A DNA stretch of 64,000 nucleotides from assembly GCA_015258785.1 (NCBI GenBank), contig JABZHP010000002.1, positions 17,873-81,872 of the forward strand, given 5' to 3'. The notes under the pieces were generated by a model that was not told the DNA's origin, did no database searches, and saw only the letters and a list, made by a program, of their open reading frames with translations. Positions 18,626-26,895 of the stretch are shown here, piece after piece. Numbering within the stretch: position 1 is the first letter of the stretch; each line of letters opens with the position of its first letter. Position numbers and translations under genes: made by a program. The stretch comes from Atopobium sp. GTDB taxonomy: Bacteria; Actinomycetota; Coriobacteriia; Coriobacteriales; Atopobiaceae.

Positions 18626-18659
18626 AAACCCTCCTGCGCGAAAGTGCACAGGAGGGTTT
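18626..18659 (-). terminator. Intrinsic terminator after rpsJ
   Basis: 11-bp perfect stem AAACCCTCCTG (18626-18636) / CAGGAGGGTTT (18649-18659); leftward it continues TTTTTG. It ends the rpsL-rpsG-fusA-rpsJ operon 23 nt after the rpsJ stop. Confidence 0.85.
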
Positions 18660-18682
18660 GCAAGTTGGATTAAGCCGTATGC

Positions 18683-19006
18683 TTAGAGCTTGATCTCGAT
18701 ATCGACACCAGCTGGAAGGTCGAGACGCATAAGCGAATCAACGGTAGAAGCGCTTGGGTCGAGAATATCGATGAGACGCTTGTGAGTGCGCATCTCAAAC
18801 TGATCACGGGAATCCTTATCCTTGTGTGGTGAGCGGATAACCGTGTAAAGGTTGCGCTCGGTTGGCAGAGGGATAGGACCGGAAACACGCGCACCTGTCT
18901 TCTGTGCGGTGTCAACAATCAGCTTAGCGGACTGATCAATGACCTCGTGATCATAGCCCTTGAGGCGAATCCTGATCTTCTGGCTTGACACTTTGGGTAC
19001 CTCCAT
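18683..19006 (-). CDS. rpsJ: 30S ribosomal protein S10 (NusE)
   Basis: Ribosomal protein and antitermination partner of NusB. 107 residues including a short N-terminal MEVPKVSSQ extension before [18 protein letters not shown]; the family end [11 protein letters not shown] is present. Usually the first gene of the S10 operon; here it is the last gene of the str operon, 28 nt after fusA, and is followed by a strong terminator. Confidence 0.97.
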   Translation of the reverse strand: MEVPKVSSQKIRIRLKGYDHEVIDQSAKLIVDTAQKTGARVSGPIPLPTERNLYTVIRSPHKDKDSRDQFEMRTHKRLIDILDPSASTVDSLMRLDLPAGVDIEIKL

Positions 19007-19034
19007 AAATGAGCTAGAGCTCGTGGTCGTTTAC

Positions 19035-21131
19035 TTAGGATGCAGAGCCGCCGTTTTTGGCGACAATCTCTTCGCGTACAGCGTTAGGAACGGGCTCGTA
19101 AGAATCGAACTGCATGGTGTAGCTCGCACGGCCCTGGGTCTGGGAACGAAGGTCGGTTGCGTAACCGAACATCTCACCAAGAGGCACCTTAGCGCGGATG
19201 ACCTTGGCGTCCATACGATCGTCCATGCCCTCAATCTTGCCACGACGGGAAGAAAGGTTGCCCATAACGTCGCCCATGTACTGCTCAGGTGTCTCAACCT
19301 CAACAGACTCAACTGGCTCGAGAAGGACAGGGTTGGACTTCTTAAGAGCATCCTTGATTGCCATAGAACCAGCAATCTTAAATGCTGCCTCAGAAGAGTC
19401 GACCTCGTGGTAAGAACCGTCAACAAGGGTGACCTTGATGTCGACTACTGGGTAACCAGCAATGACACCGTTCTCAAGAGCCTCACGGATGCCCTTATCG
19501 ATAGATGGGATGTACTCCTTAGGAATGACACCACCAACGATAGCGTTGACAAACTCGTAACCCTTGCCCTCTTCCTGTGGCTCAAGGTCGATGACTGCGT
19601 GGCCATACTGACCCTTACCACCGGACTGACGGACAAACTTGCCCTCAGCGTGGCTTACTGCCTTACCAGCGGTCTCGCGGTAAGCAACCTGTGGCTTACC
19701 AACGTTGCAGTCAACCTTAAACTCACGACGGAGACGGTCAACAATAATCTCAAGGTGAAGCTCGCCCATACCAGCAATGATGGTCTGGCCGGTCTCGTGA
19801 TCAGTGTGAACCTGGAAGGTTGGGTCCTCTTCAGCCAGCTTAGCAAGGCCGATGGACATCTTCTCCTGCTCAGCCTTGGTCTTAGGCTCAACAGCAACGT
19901 CGATAACAGGATCTGCGAAGCTGATGGACTCAAGGATGATTGGGTTCTTCTCGTCACAAAGGGTGTCACCAGTAGTGGTGTTCTTCAGACCAACGCATGC
20001 AACAATGTCGCCTGCGGAGCACTCGTCACGATCAACACGGTCGTTTGCGTTCATCTCAAGGATGCGGCCAAAGCGCTCACGGTTGTCCTTGACGGAGTTG
20101 TAGACGTAAGAACCTGCCTCTGCCTGACCAGAGTAAACACGAATGTAGGTAAGCTTACCAACATAAGGGTCAGTCATGATCTTGAATGCAAGAGCGGAGA
20201 ATGGCTCCTTAACGTCTGCGTGACGAACTGCCTCGTCACCCTTAGGAGTGACGCCATCAATCTCTGGAACGTCCAGTGGGCTTGGAAGGAAGTCGATGAC
20301 TGCGTCCAGAAGCTCCTGGATACCCTTGTTCTTGTAAGCAGAGCCAACAAAGACAGGGTTAATCTGACCAGCAAGAACGCCAGCACGAAGAGCACCCTTA
20401 AGGGTCTCAACGTCAACCTCTTCACCCTCGAGAACAGCCATCATGACGTCCTCAGAGAAGTCAGAAGCTGCCTCAAGAAGCTCTTCACGCTTCTCAGCTG
20501 CAATCTCTACAAACTCTGCAGGAATCTCGTCGAGTGGCTCAGGGTAAATCATGCCCTTAGCATCCTCTTTGAAGTCCCATGCAGTGTTGGTGACAAGGTC
20601 GATAAGACCCCAGAAGTTGGACTCAGCGCCCATTGGGACCTGAGCTGCAATTGCGTTTGCGCCAAGGCGGTCACGCATGGTCTGGATTGCACGGAAGAAG
20701 TCTGCGCCTACGCGGTCAAACTTGTTGATGAATGCAATACGAGGTACGCCGTACTTGGTTGCCTGACGCCAAACGGTCTCGGACTGTGGCTGAACGCCTG
20801 CAACTGCGTCGAAGACTGCAACTGCGCCGTCCAGAACACGAAGAGAACGCTCAACCTCAGCGGTAAAGTCAACGTGACCTGGGGTATCGATAATCTGGAT
20901 GACGTGGTCTTTCCAGAAGCAAGTGGTAGCTGCGGAAGTAATGGTTACGCCGCGCTCCTGCTCCTGAACCATCCAGTCCATGGTTGCTGCACCGTCGTGG
21001 ACCTCACCAATCTTGTGGGTCTTACCGGTGTAGTAAAGAATACGCTCCGTAGTGGTTGTCTTACCAGCATCGATGTGAGCCATGATGCCGATGTTGCGGA
21101 GGTCTTTAAGATTGTACTTAGTCTTAGCCAT
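19035..21131 (-). CDS. fusA: Elongation factor G
   Basis: Translocase GTPase. 698 residues. G1 [16 protein letters not shown]3 DTPGHVDF and G4 NKFDR are intact; domains II-V follow to the C-terminus. Str-operon order rpsL-rpsG-fusA is kept, but tuf does not follow; tuf is at 40018. Confidence 0.98.
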   Translation of the reverse strand: MAKTKYNLKDLRNIGIMAHIDAGKTTTTERILYYTGKTHKIGEVHDGAATMDWMVQEQERGVTITSAATTCFWKDHVIQIIDTPGHVDFTAEVERSLRVLDGAVAVFDAVAGVQPQSETVWRQATKYGVPRIAFINKFDRVGADFFRAIQTMRDRLGANAIAAQVPMGAESNFWGLIDLVTNTAWDFKEDAKGMIYPEPLDEIPAEFVEIAAEKREELLEAASDFSEDVMMAVLEGEEVDVETLKGALRAGVLAGQINPVFVGSAYKNKGIQELLDAVIDFLPSPLDVPEIDGVTPKGDEAVRHADVKEPFSALAFKIMTDPYVGKLTYIRVYSGQAEAGSYVYNSVKDNRERFGRILEMNANDRVDRDECSAGDIVACVGLKNTTTGDTLCDEKNPIILESISFADPVIDVAVEPKTKAEQEKMSIGLAKLAEEDPTFQVHTDHETGQTIIAGMGELHLEIIVDRLRREFKVDCNVGKPQVAYRETAGKAVSHAEGKFVRQSGGKGQYGHAVIDLEPQEEGKGYEFVNAIVGGVIPKEYIPSIDKGIREALENGVIAGYPVVDIKVTLVDGSYHEVDSSEAAFKIAGSMAIKDALKKSNPVLLEPVESVEVETPEQYMGDVMGNLSSRRGKIEGMDDRMDAKVIRAKVPLGEMFGYATDLRSQTQGRASYTMQFDSYEPVPNAVREEIVAKNGGSAS

Positions 21132-21155
21132 TTGTTTGCTACTCCTGAATTCCGA

Positions 21156-21626
21156 CTAGAAGCGGTAGTGGGAGAAGGCGCGGTTGGCCTCAGCCATCTT
21201 GTACAGGTCCTCGCGGCGCTTGACGGATGCACCTACGCCGTTAGTTGCGTCGATGATCTCGTTTGCAAGACGCTCTGCCATGGTCTTCTCTTTACGACTA
21301 CGGCTGAAAGTGACCATCCAGCGGATAGCAAGAGTAGTTGCACGGCGGGAGTTGACCTCCATTGGAACCTGGTAAGTAGCGCCACCAACACGCTTAGGCT
21401 TAACCTCGAGTGTTGGGCGAATGTTATCCATAGCCTTCTTGAAGACAGTGAGGGCATCCTCGCCAGTCTTCTCTGCGACGATGTCAAATGCACCGTAGAC
21501 AATGCGCTCTGCGGTTGCTTTCTTGCCGTCGAGAAGGACCTTGTTAATGAGCTGGGTTACCAGACGATTGTTGTAGACGGCGTCAGGCATAACCTCACGA
21601 CGTACTGCTGCTGCGCGACGCGGCAT
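21156..21626 (-). CDS. rpsG: 30S ribosomal protein S7
   Basis: Primary 16S rRNA-binding protein of the head. 156 residues, [15 protein letters not shown] start, [31 protein letters not shown] core ([11 protein letters not shown]) and [10 protein letters not shown] end. Between rpsL and fusA with 24-38 nt gaps. Confidence 0.97.
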   Translation of the reverse strand: MPRRAAAVRREVMPDAVYNNRLVTQLINKVLLDGKKATAERIVYGAFDIVAEKTGEDALTVFKKAMDNIRPTLEVKPKRVGGATYQVPMEVNSRRATTLAIRWMVTFSRSRKEKTMAERLANEIIDATNGVGASVKRREDLYKMAEANRAFSHYRF

Positions 21627-21664
21627 ATTAATCTCCTAAGAACTAGTTCGAGTAGTGGACGTGA

Positions 21665-22036
21665 TTACTTAGCACGCTTAGTGCCGTAACGGGAACGGCC
21701 CTGAGCACGATTCTGAACTGCTGCGCAGTCGAATGCACCGCGAACAACCTTGTAACGAACACCAGGAAGGTCACGGACACGGCCGCCACGAACCAGAACA
21801 ATGGAGTGCTCCTGGAGGTTGTGGCCCTCACCAGGAATGTAAGCGGTTACCTCAATGCCATTAACAAGACGAACACGAGCAACCTTACGGAGTGCTGAGT
21901 TAGGCTTCTTTGGCGTAGTGGTGAAAACGCGGGTGCAAACACCACGCTTCTGTGGGTTGTGCTGAAGAGCGGCGTTCTTGGACTTTGACTTGACGCTCAC
22001 GCGGCCCTTACGTACGAGCTGGTTAATAGTAGGCAA
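21665..22036 (-). CDS. rpsL: 30S ribosomal protein S12
   Basis: Decoding-centre protein; site of streptomycin resistance changes. Start is TTG at 22036, giving (M)[11 protein letters not shown], with AAGGAG six bases upstream; the longer frame from 22093 would add 19 residues over the leader. 123 residues. At the usual resistance position the sequence is [19 protein letters not shown] with Lys, the sensitive form. Confidence 0.96.
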   Translation of the reverse strand: MPTINQLVRKGRVSVKSKSKNAALQHNPQKRGVCTRVFTTTPKKPNSALRKVARVRLVNGIEVTAYIPGEGHNLQEHSIVLVRGGRVRDLPGVRYKVVRGAFDCAAVQNRAQGRSRYGTKRAK

Positions 22037-22125
22037 GATCTTCTCCTTCTTATACCTATCTACCTGCAGTTTTACATATTCGAAAGGCGACACAGCACTG
22101 TCCCCTTGGAATTACGCAGGGAAGT

Positions 22126-22154
22126 ACTTTACGCTGATGAAAGCCACATGTCAA
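22126..22154 (-). promoter_or_regulatory. Promoter of the rpsL-rpsG-fusA-rpsJ operon
   Basis: Consensus -35 TTGACA (22149-22154), 17-bp spacer, -10 TAAAGT (22126-22131). Leader of about 85 nt. The GATACGCCCGG motif lies 12 bp upstream of the -35. Confidence 0.8.
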
Positions 22155-22166
22155 CAAGCCACTGTG

Positions 22167-22177
22167 CCGGGCGTATC
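22167..22177 (-). promoter_or_regulatory. GATACGCCCGG upstream motif, rpsL copy
   Basis: Plus-strand CCGGGCGTATC, 12 bp upstream of the consensus -35 of the str operon. Shared with the rplC and tRNA-Tyr upstream regions. Confidence 0.65.
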
Positions 22178-22201
22178 TATACTTCATAGAAAATACAAAT
22201 G

Positions 22202-22546
22202 CTAGGTAGCCTCAATCTCAGCAAGCTCAATTTCTAAGCCTTGGATGAGTTCTGTTTTCTCGCTAGAACAGTAAGGGCATGTGCGACCATACGTTACCGT
22301 AGCGTACGTTTTATTGCACGATAAACACTGTGTTAGAGCTGGTACTTCTTCAATTTCTAGCTGAGCTCCGTGTAGCAGCTCCGTGCGATCAGCTGCCCAG
22401 CGCCAAACATCCAACAAATACGTTGGAACAACTCCAGATACCTCCCCTAGCTGCAACTTTACGCGTGCAACAGAGGTGAGGTTGTTCTGTTTTCCCAGGT
22501 CCTCAACCATATCTATGAGGTAAAACGCAATTCCCAGCTCATGCAT
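22202..22546 (-). CDS. hypA: Hydrogenase/nickel maturation factor HypA
   Basis: Nickel metallochaperone that delivers Ni to [NiFe] hydrogenase with HypB. 114 residues; MHELGIA start (Met1-His2 Ni site), and a zinc site formed by CLSC and CPYC. Last gene of the arsR-hypB-oxidoreductase-hypA cassette, 23 nt after the oxidoreductase. No hydrogenase subunit genes are in the window, so the client enzyme is elsewhere or different. Confidence 0.92.
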   Translation of the reverse strand: MHELGIAFYLIDMVEDLGKQNNLTSVARVKLQLGEVSGVVPTYLLDVWRWAADRTELLHGAQLEIEEVPALTQCLSCNKTYATVTYGRTCPYCSSEKTELIQGLEIELAEIEAT

Positions 22547-22569
22547 GTCAATTGATTTCTGTGAGCACG

Positions 22570-25500
22570 CTAGCTTGAAATACCAGTACTACCCGCAGAA
22601 ACGGGATTACCAAGCTCATCGGTTGTGATGTGTGACTGAGGTTTAGGAGTCTTTGTTTTTCTCGCGGGGTTCTTAATAATCTTTACCGCACGTTTTCCAA
22701 CATACGAGAGAATCTTTCCTGCCTTATGCTCTGCGGCAACCATATCTGAACAGTGAGGATTGTCTCGGAACAGGTGAATTGCATCAAACTCGCAGCGTGT
22801 AGTACAGAGACCACAACCAATACACTTATTTGCATCAACAATTGAAGCGCCGCACTTCAAGCAGCGTGCGGTCTCGATTCTGATTTGCTCTGGCGTAAAA
22901 GTATGGCTAGGATCTGTCCAGTTATGCCTGATGTTTTTAACTGAATCGCATGCGGAACGCTGACGACCTGCGTGATCGTATCCACAAGACTCAACTGCTG
23001 CGTCAGATTTATCAAGCTCAACATAATGGCGCTGGTTACGGCCAATAGTCAAAGAAGAGCCTTTCTGCACAAAACGATGTAATGAAACAGCAGCTTCATG
23101 ACCTGCGGCAATAGCATCGATAACAAAGCGAGGACCCGTGTACACGTCTCCACCCACAAAGACATCGGGCTGAGCAGTCTGATACGTCTGGGAATCAGCG
23201 CACGCAAGATTGCCTCGCGTAAGCTCAACCGCCTCTCCCTCCAAAAGACTTCCCCACTCAACGGTTTGTCCAATAGACAAGATTACTGCGTCTGCCTCAA
23301 GATACATTGTTTGCTCGTCATCAAAACAAGGCGAGAAACGCTTATCATTGTCAAAAACCCGCATACAGCGTTTAAACATCACGCCGCAAACGTGTCCTTG
23401 CTCATCCGTGGCAATAAAAGCAGGTCCCCAACCATTCTTGATTGACACACCATCTTCCTGCGCTTCTGTGATTTCTTCTGGTAGTGCAGGCATCTCATCT
23501 GGCTGCTCTAGGCACACCATAGTAACTGACTCTGATCCGCAACGAGCAGAGACTCGAGCCGCATCAATGGCAACATTACCGCCGCCAATGACCACTGTCT
23601 TTCCAGGTACTTCATGCAGAGGATGTTCGGATACAAAATGCAAGAAATCAACAGCAGAAATAACCCCATCGGCGTCTTCTCCAGCAATATTGGCCTTTCT
23701 ACCGCCCTGGCAACCAATGGCAACATAAAAACCAATAAAGCCTTGAGCACGCAGTTCATCAAGGGTTATGTCTTTTCCTACCTCAACACCACAGCAAATC
23801 TCAACGCCCATTTCTTTAAGAACGTCAATCTCTGCGGCAACAACGTTTTTCTCGAGCTTGTAAGAAGGGATGCCATATACCATCATTCCGCCAGGAAGAA
23901 GGTTCTTCTCAAAAACAACGGGGTTGTAACCGCGTTCTGCCAGGTAATATGCACAGGACAGGCCGGCTGGACCTGCACCAATAATGGCAATTTTCTGGTT
24001 GAATCGGCCTCTATTTGACGGGATAACTGGCTCTGGAATAAAGCGATGTTCTGCCTCAAGATCTTTTTGAGCAATAAATTTCTTAACGTCATCAATGGCT
24101 ACTGCCTGGTCAATAGTTCCTCGTGTACACGCTGCTTCGCAACGTTTATTGCACACGCGACCACAAACAGCTGGGAATGGATTTTCTTTTTTGATCAGCT
24201 CAAGCGCATCTCGATAGCGACCTTCAGCTGCCATACGCAGATAACCCTGAACAGAAATATGTGCTGGACAAGCAACTTTACAAGGAGCAGTACCGGTATC
24301 GTGACACTCAATACGGTTGTTGTTCTTATAATTCCAATCCCAATCAGCCTCTCCCCAAAACTTATCATCGGGAAGATCCTGCGTTGGATAGGAAATTTTG
24401 CCGGTCCTAGTAGGAAGCTTCTGACCTAATTGAGGGGCTCCAGCTGGGCAAACCTCAACACATCCACCACAAGCAACACATTTTTCTTCATCAACGTGAG
24501 CCACAAAAGCGGAACGAGACAAATTAGGCGTATTAAACAGCTGAGAAGTTCTGAGTGCATAGCAAACATTTACGTTGCAGTTGCAAATAGCAAAGATCTT
24601 ATCTTCACCGTCAATGTTGGTAATCTGATGAACAAAACCGTTTTTCTCGGCCTTTGTACAGATATCGATAACCTCATCGTAGGTAATGTAGTGGCCTTTT
24701 CCTGTTTCTACGCAGTAATCAGCCATATCTCCAATGGCAAGACACCAATCTTCTGGATCGTCAGCACAGCCGTCACCACGAACTCGCTCAGCAAGGCGAC
24801 AAGAACAGGGAGTTGCAGCATATCTATCGTATTTCTTGAGCCAATGCGAAATATGCTCAACAGTAACTGTGTGATTTACCTGCTCAATAGAGCGTTCAAC
24901 AGGAATGACATGCATACCAACGCCCGCGCCACCTTCAGGAACTAACTTGGTGACATTTTTGAGCGGTAGATAGGTCATACGCTCAAACAAAGAACCCATC
25001 TCGGGATGTTCTTCGAGTTGACGCTCGTTCATCACGGTAAACTCTGCGGAGCCAGGAACAAACATAGGAAGAACATACTGCTTTTGCTTGCTCTTGTTTT
25101 CCCAGTTGTACTCAATCATGCCCTTTACAGACAGGGTGTCTAGGATAGGTTGAAGCTCCCCCGCAGTTTTACCAGTACGCTTGCAAAGCTCCTCTAAAGT
25201 AACTGGCTGGCGAACCTTCATGAATTTGGTTACCGCAGCTTCTTCCTCAGTCATAATTGCTGCTATGCCCCAATATTCTGGGTCATCTTTTACAATTTTG
25301 TGACCAAGGCGACTCGTAATTTTTTGAACTTCATCTCTTACAAGAGGCTTAAATTGCTCAGAAGAAGCTGGTCCAGGCTCATTTGGATCTACAGTTTTGT
25401 AATGAACTACCTCGTCATTTTCAGTAATGTGATTTTGAGCGAGTATGCGAGTAGGACCGCCAGCAGGGTTAGTAGTTGGCAATACATTTCTGCGTGCAAT

Positions 25501-25575
25501 TTCTTCATCAGTAAGACTGCCGCGCATGGCACTTTGACCTTTTGGAGTCTTACGTGCTGGTACTTCCTCTGCCAT
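22570..25575 (-). CDS. Large FAD/NAD(P)-dependent iron-sulfur oxidoreductase (GltD-like, fused to a ferredoxin-type module)
   Basis: 1001 residues in modules. About 110-170: winged-helix-like segment. About 255-345: Cys-rich region starting TPCSCR and ending ICNCNVNVC. About 366-376: 4Fe-4S motif CVACGGCVEVC. About 424-485: the DPYD/GltD N-terminal cluster domain (CKVACPAHISVQGYLR, CGRVCNKRCEAAC). From 528: FAD site IAIIGAGPAGLSCAYYLAERG, then NAD(P) site VIGGGNVAIDAARV. Near the C-terminus: a last cluster region CLKCG...CIGCGLCTTRC. It probably moves electrons between NAD(P)H and ferredoxin or a partner enzyme, in the cytoplasm. It lies between hypB and hypA, which points to hydrogenase metabolism. 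The closest families are glutamate synthase small chain, NfnB and HydB-associated reductases; the reaction is not settled by sequence. Confidence 0.85.
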   Translation of the reverse strand: MAEEVPARKTPKGQSAMRGSLTDEEIARRNVLPTTNPAGGPTRILAQNHITENDEVVHYKTVDPNEPGPASSEQFKPLVRDEVQKITSRLGHKIVKDDPEYWGIAAIMTEEEAAVTKFMKVRQPVTLEELCKRTGKTAGELQPILDTLSVKGMIEYNWENKSKQKQYVLPMFVPGSAEFTVMNERQLEEHPEMGSLFERMTYLPLKNVTKLVPEGGAGVGMHVIPVERSIEQVNHTVTVEHISHWLKKYDRYAATPCSCRLAERVRGDGCADDPEDWCLAIGDMADYCVETGKGHYITYDEVIDICTKAEKNGFVHQITNIDGEDKIFAICNCNVNVCYALRTSQLFNTPNLSRSAFVAHVDEEKCVACGGCVEVCPAGAPQLGQKLPTRTGKISYPTQDLPDDKFWGEADWDWNYKNNNRIECHDTGTAPCKVACPAHISVQGYLRMAAEGRYRDALELIKKENPFPAVCGRVCNKRCEAACTRGTIDQAVAIDDVKKFIAQKDLEAEHRFIPEPVIPSNRGRFNQKIAIIGAGPAGLSCAYYLAERGYNPVVFEKNLLPGGMMVYGIPSYKLEKNVVAAEIDVLKEMGVEICCGVEVGKDITLDELRAQGFIGFYVAIGCQGGRKANIAGEDADGVISAVDFLHFVSEHPLHEVPGKTVVIGGGNVAIDAARVSARCGSESVTMVCLEQPDEMPALPEEITEAQEDGVSIKNGWGPAFIATDEQGHVCGVMFKRCMRVFDNDKRFSPCFDDEQTMYLEADAVILSIGQTVEWGSLLEGEAVELTRGNLACADSQTYQTAQPDVFVGGDVYTGPRFVIDAIAAGHEAAVSLHRFVQKGSSLTIGRNQRHYVELDKSDAAVESCGYDHAGRQRSACDSVKNIRHNWTDPSHTFTPEQIRIETARCLKCGASIVDANKCIGCGLCTTRCEFDAIHLFRDNPHCSDMVAAEHKAGKILSYVGKRAVKIIKNPARKTKTPKPQSHITTDELGNPVSAGSTGISS

Positions 25576-25622
25576 GACCTCTCCTATCAGGCATAAGACA
25601 TTCTTTAAGCGCTAGCCATTGG

Positions 25623-26297
25623 TTACTGACTGCTTTTCCACTCAGCAACTTTGCGAGAAAGCCATTCAGTCCAAGCGTCTAATCCTTCCCCAGTTTTGGC
25701 AGAGAAAGGAATAACAACCGCCTTTGGATTTCTAAGGGCCACATTTTTCTTGAGTTTTTCCAGGTCAAAATCAAAATACGGTGCTACGTCTATTTTGTTA
25801 ACAAGCACCACATCACAGACCTGATACATCAAAGGGTATTTCAACGGCTTATCGTCGCCTTCGGGAACAGAAAGAATAGTGACGTTTACGCCGGCACCGG
25901 TGTCAAACTCTGCCGGACATACCAAGTTTCCAACGTTCTCCAAAAAGATAAGGTCCACATCACCTGCATTAAGACCTTCAAGACCCTGAGCGCACATATG
26001 CGCATCGAGGTGGCACATACCGCCAGTGTGCAGCTGAATGGCTTTCACGCCCGTTTCAGAAATAGCAGCTGCATCAACATCTGAATCAATATCAGCTTCC
26101 ATAACAGCAATGGAAACCTTATCTTTCAGGGCAGCAATGGTCTTTTTAAGAGTGGTAGTTTTGCCCGAACCTGGAGAAGACATAAGGTTTACCAGCAGAG
26201 TTCCCTTTTTCTTCATTTCTTCTCTTAGTTGATCGGCGCTTTTCTCGTTAGCTGCAAAAACACTCTGCTTAACTTCAATGATGCGATACTCACCCAT
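25623..26297 (-). CDS. hypB: Hydrogenase nickel-incorporation GTPase HypB
   Basis: GTPase that loads nickel with HypA. 224 residues: P-loop MSSPGSGKTTTL, metal-site CHLDAHM (switch region), ENVGNLVCPAEFD and G4 NKIDVAPYF are all conserved. The N-terminus lacks a His-rich nickel store. Lies 29 nt after the regulator and 47 nt before the oxidoreductase. Confidence 0.95.
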   Translation of the reverse strand: MGEYRIIEVKQSVFAANEKSADQLREEMKKKGTLLVNLMSSPGSGKTTTLKKTIAALKDKVSIAVMEADIDSDVDAAAISETGVKAIQLHTGGMCHLDAHMCAQGLEGLNAGDVDLIFLENVGNLVCPAEFDTGAGVNVTILSVPEGDDKPLKYPLMYQVCDVVLVNKIDVAPYFDFDLEKLKKNVALRNPKAVVIPFSAKTGEGLDAWTEWLSRKVAEWKSSQ

Positions 26298-26326
26298 AAG
26301 TTCTCTCCACAGTTCCGATACGTATG

Positions 26327-26710
26327 TTAATGACCCAACAGGTGTGCGGCATGTGCAAGGCCAACGCGGATCAGCGTTGTGACGTGCTCATCTGCAAGTG
26401 AGTAAATAACTTTTCTACCATCTCTTTTTGCATTGACAAGACCGCGGTCGCGCAAAAGACGCAACTGGTGAGAGGTTGCTGACTGAGATACCGAAAGCAT
26501 TTCTTGCAGCTCTGTTACGCTTTTCTCGCCTACTAAAAGCGCTCCCAAAATTTGAAAACGAGTAAAGTCTGACAGTGCATCAAAAATCTGCGTTGCATCA
26601 TAGATGATGTCGTCGTTTACCAGGTATTCGTTCAGCTTCTGGTCAGAAACGTAATCGCACGTAGAATGAGTGTGCTCGCACTGTTCAGAATCGTGGGAGT
26701 GACTATCCAT
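26327..26710 (-). CDS. ArsR/SmtB-family metal sensor, probable nickel sensor
   Basis: 127-residue winged-helix repressor, first gene of the hyp cassette. The recognition helix segment is SVSQSATSHQLRLLRDRGLV. The C-terminal helix carries D-x-H-x10-H-x2-H (DEHVTTLIRVGLAHAAH), the alpha-5 metal site; a His in the fourth place is as in NmtR (Ni/Co) rather than SmtB (Zn, Glu). The alpha-3 CxCxxC site is absent. The N-terminus is His/Cys-rich (HSHDSEQCEHTHSTC), which could supply further ligands. Nickel sensing is inferred from this site together with hypA and hypB. Confidence 0.88.
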   Translation of the reverse strand: MDSHSHDSEQCEHTHSTCDYVSDQKLNEYLVNDDIIYDATQIFDALSDFTRFQILGALLVGEKSVTELQEMLSVSQSATSHQLRLLRDRGLVNAKRDGRKVIYSLADEHVTTLIRVGLAHAAHLLGH

Positions 26711-26775
26711 TTGCTATTCCTATCCTTTAAGAGCCGCAAAATAAATGACTTACCAAACGTAATTCATAAAAGATT

Positions 26776-26803
26776 AGTATATACCGATACTCGCTTCTGT
26801 AAG
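26776..26803 (-). promoter_or_regulatory. Candidate promoter/operator of the hyp cassette
   Basis: Leftward -35 CTTACA (26798-26803), 16-bp spacer, -10 TATACT (26776-26781). The palindrome GTATATAC (26777-26784) covers the -10 and CGCTT-ctgt-AAGCG (26792-26805) covers the -35; either could be the ArsR-type operator. Confidence 0.4.
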
Positions 26804-26812
26804 CGTAACTAA

Positions 26813-26845
26813 AAGAGGACTCCAGCTAACGGCTGAAGTCCTCTT
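26813..26845 (-). terminator. Intrinsic terminator after rpoC region, upstream of nothing but the hyp promoter
   Basis: Stem AAGAGGACTCCAGC (26813-26826) / GGCTGAAGTCCTCTT (26831-26845) with one mismatch. Leftward it is followed by TTTTAG. It separates rpoC from the hyp cassette. Confidence 0.8.
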
Positions 26846-26895
26846 CTGTATCGGAGTCAATCTCCGAAAAAGTTTGATGTATCAGGCGAGATTAC

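Larger units (their letters stand above)
18158..18682 (-). other. Repeat-rich region between rpsJ and the phosphatase gene, no gene
   Basis: 525 bp holding, from left: GGGTTTCTCGCC (18202-18213), repeat element A (18247-18364), a reversed GGGTTTCTCGCC (18391-18402), a hairpin (18430-18462), a 22-bp tandem array (18496-18610) and the rpsJ terminator. I see no reading frame with a ribosome binding site. Confidence 0.7.
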
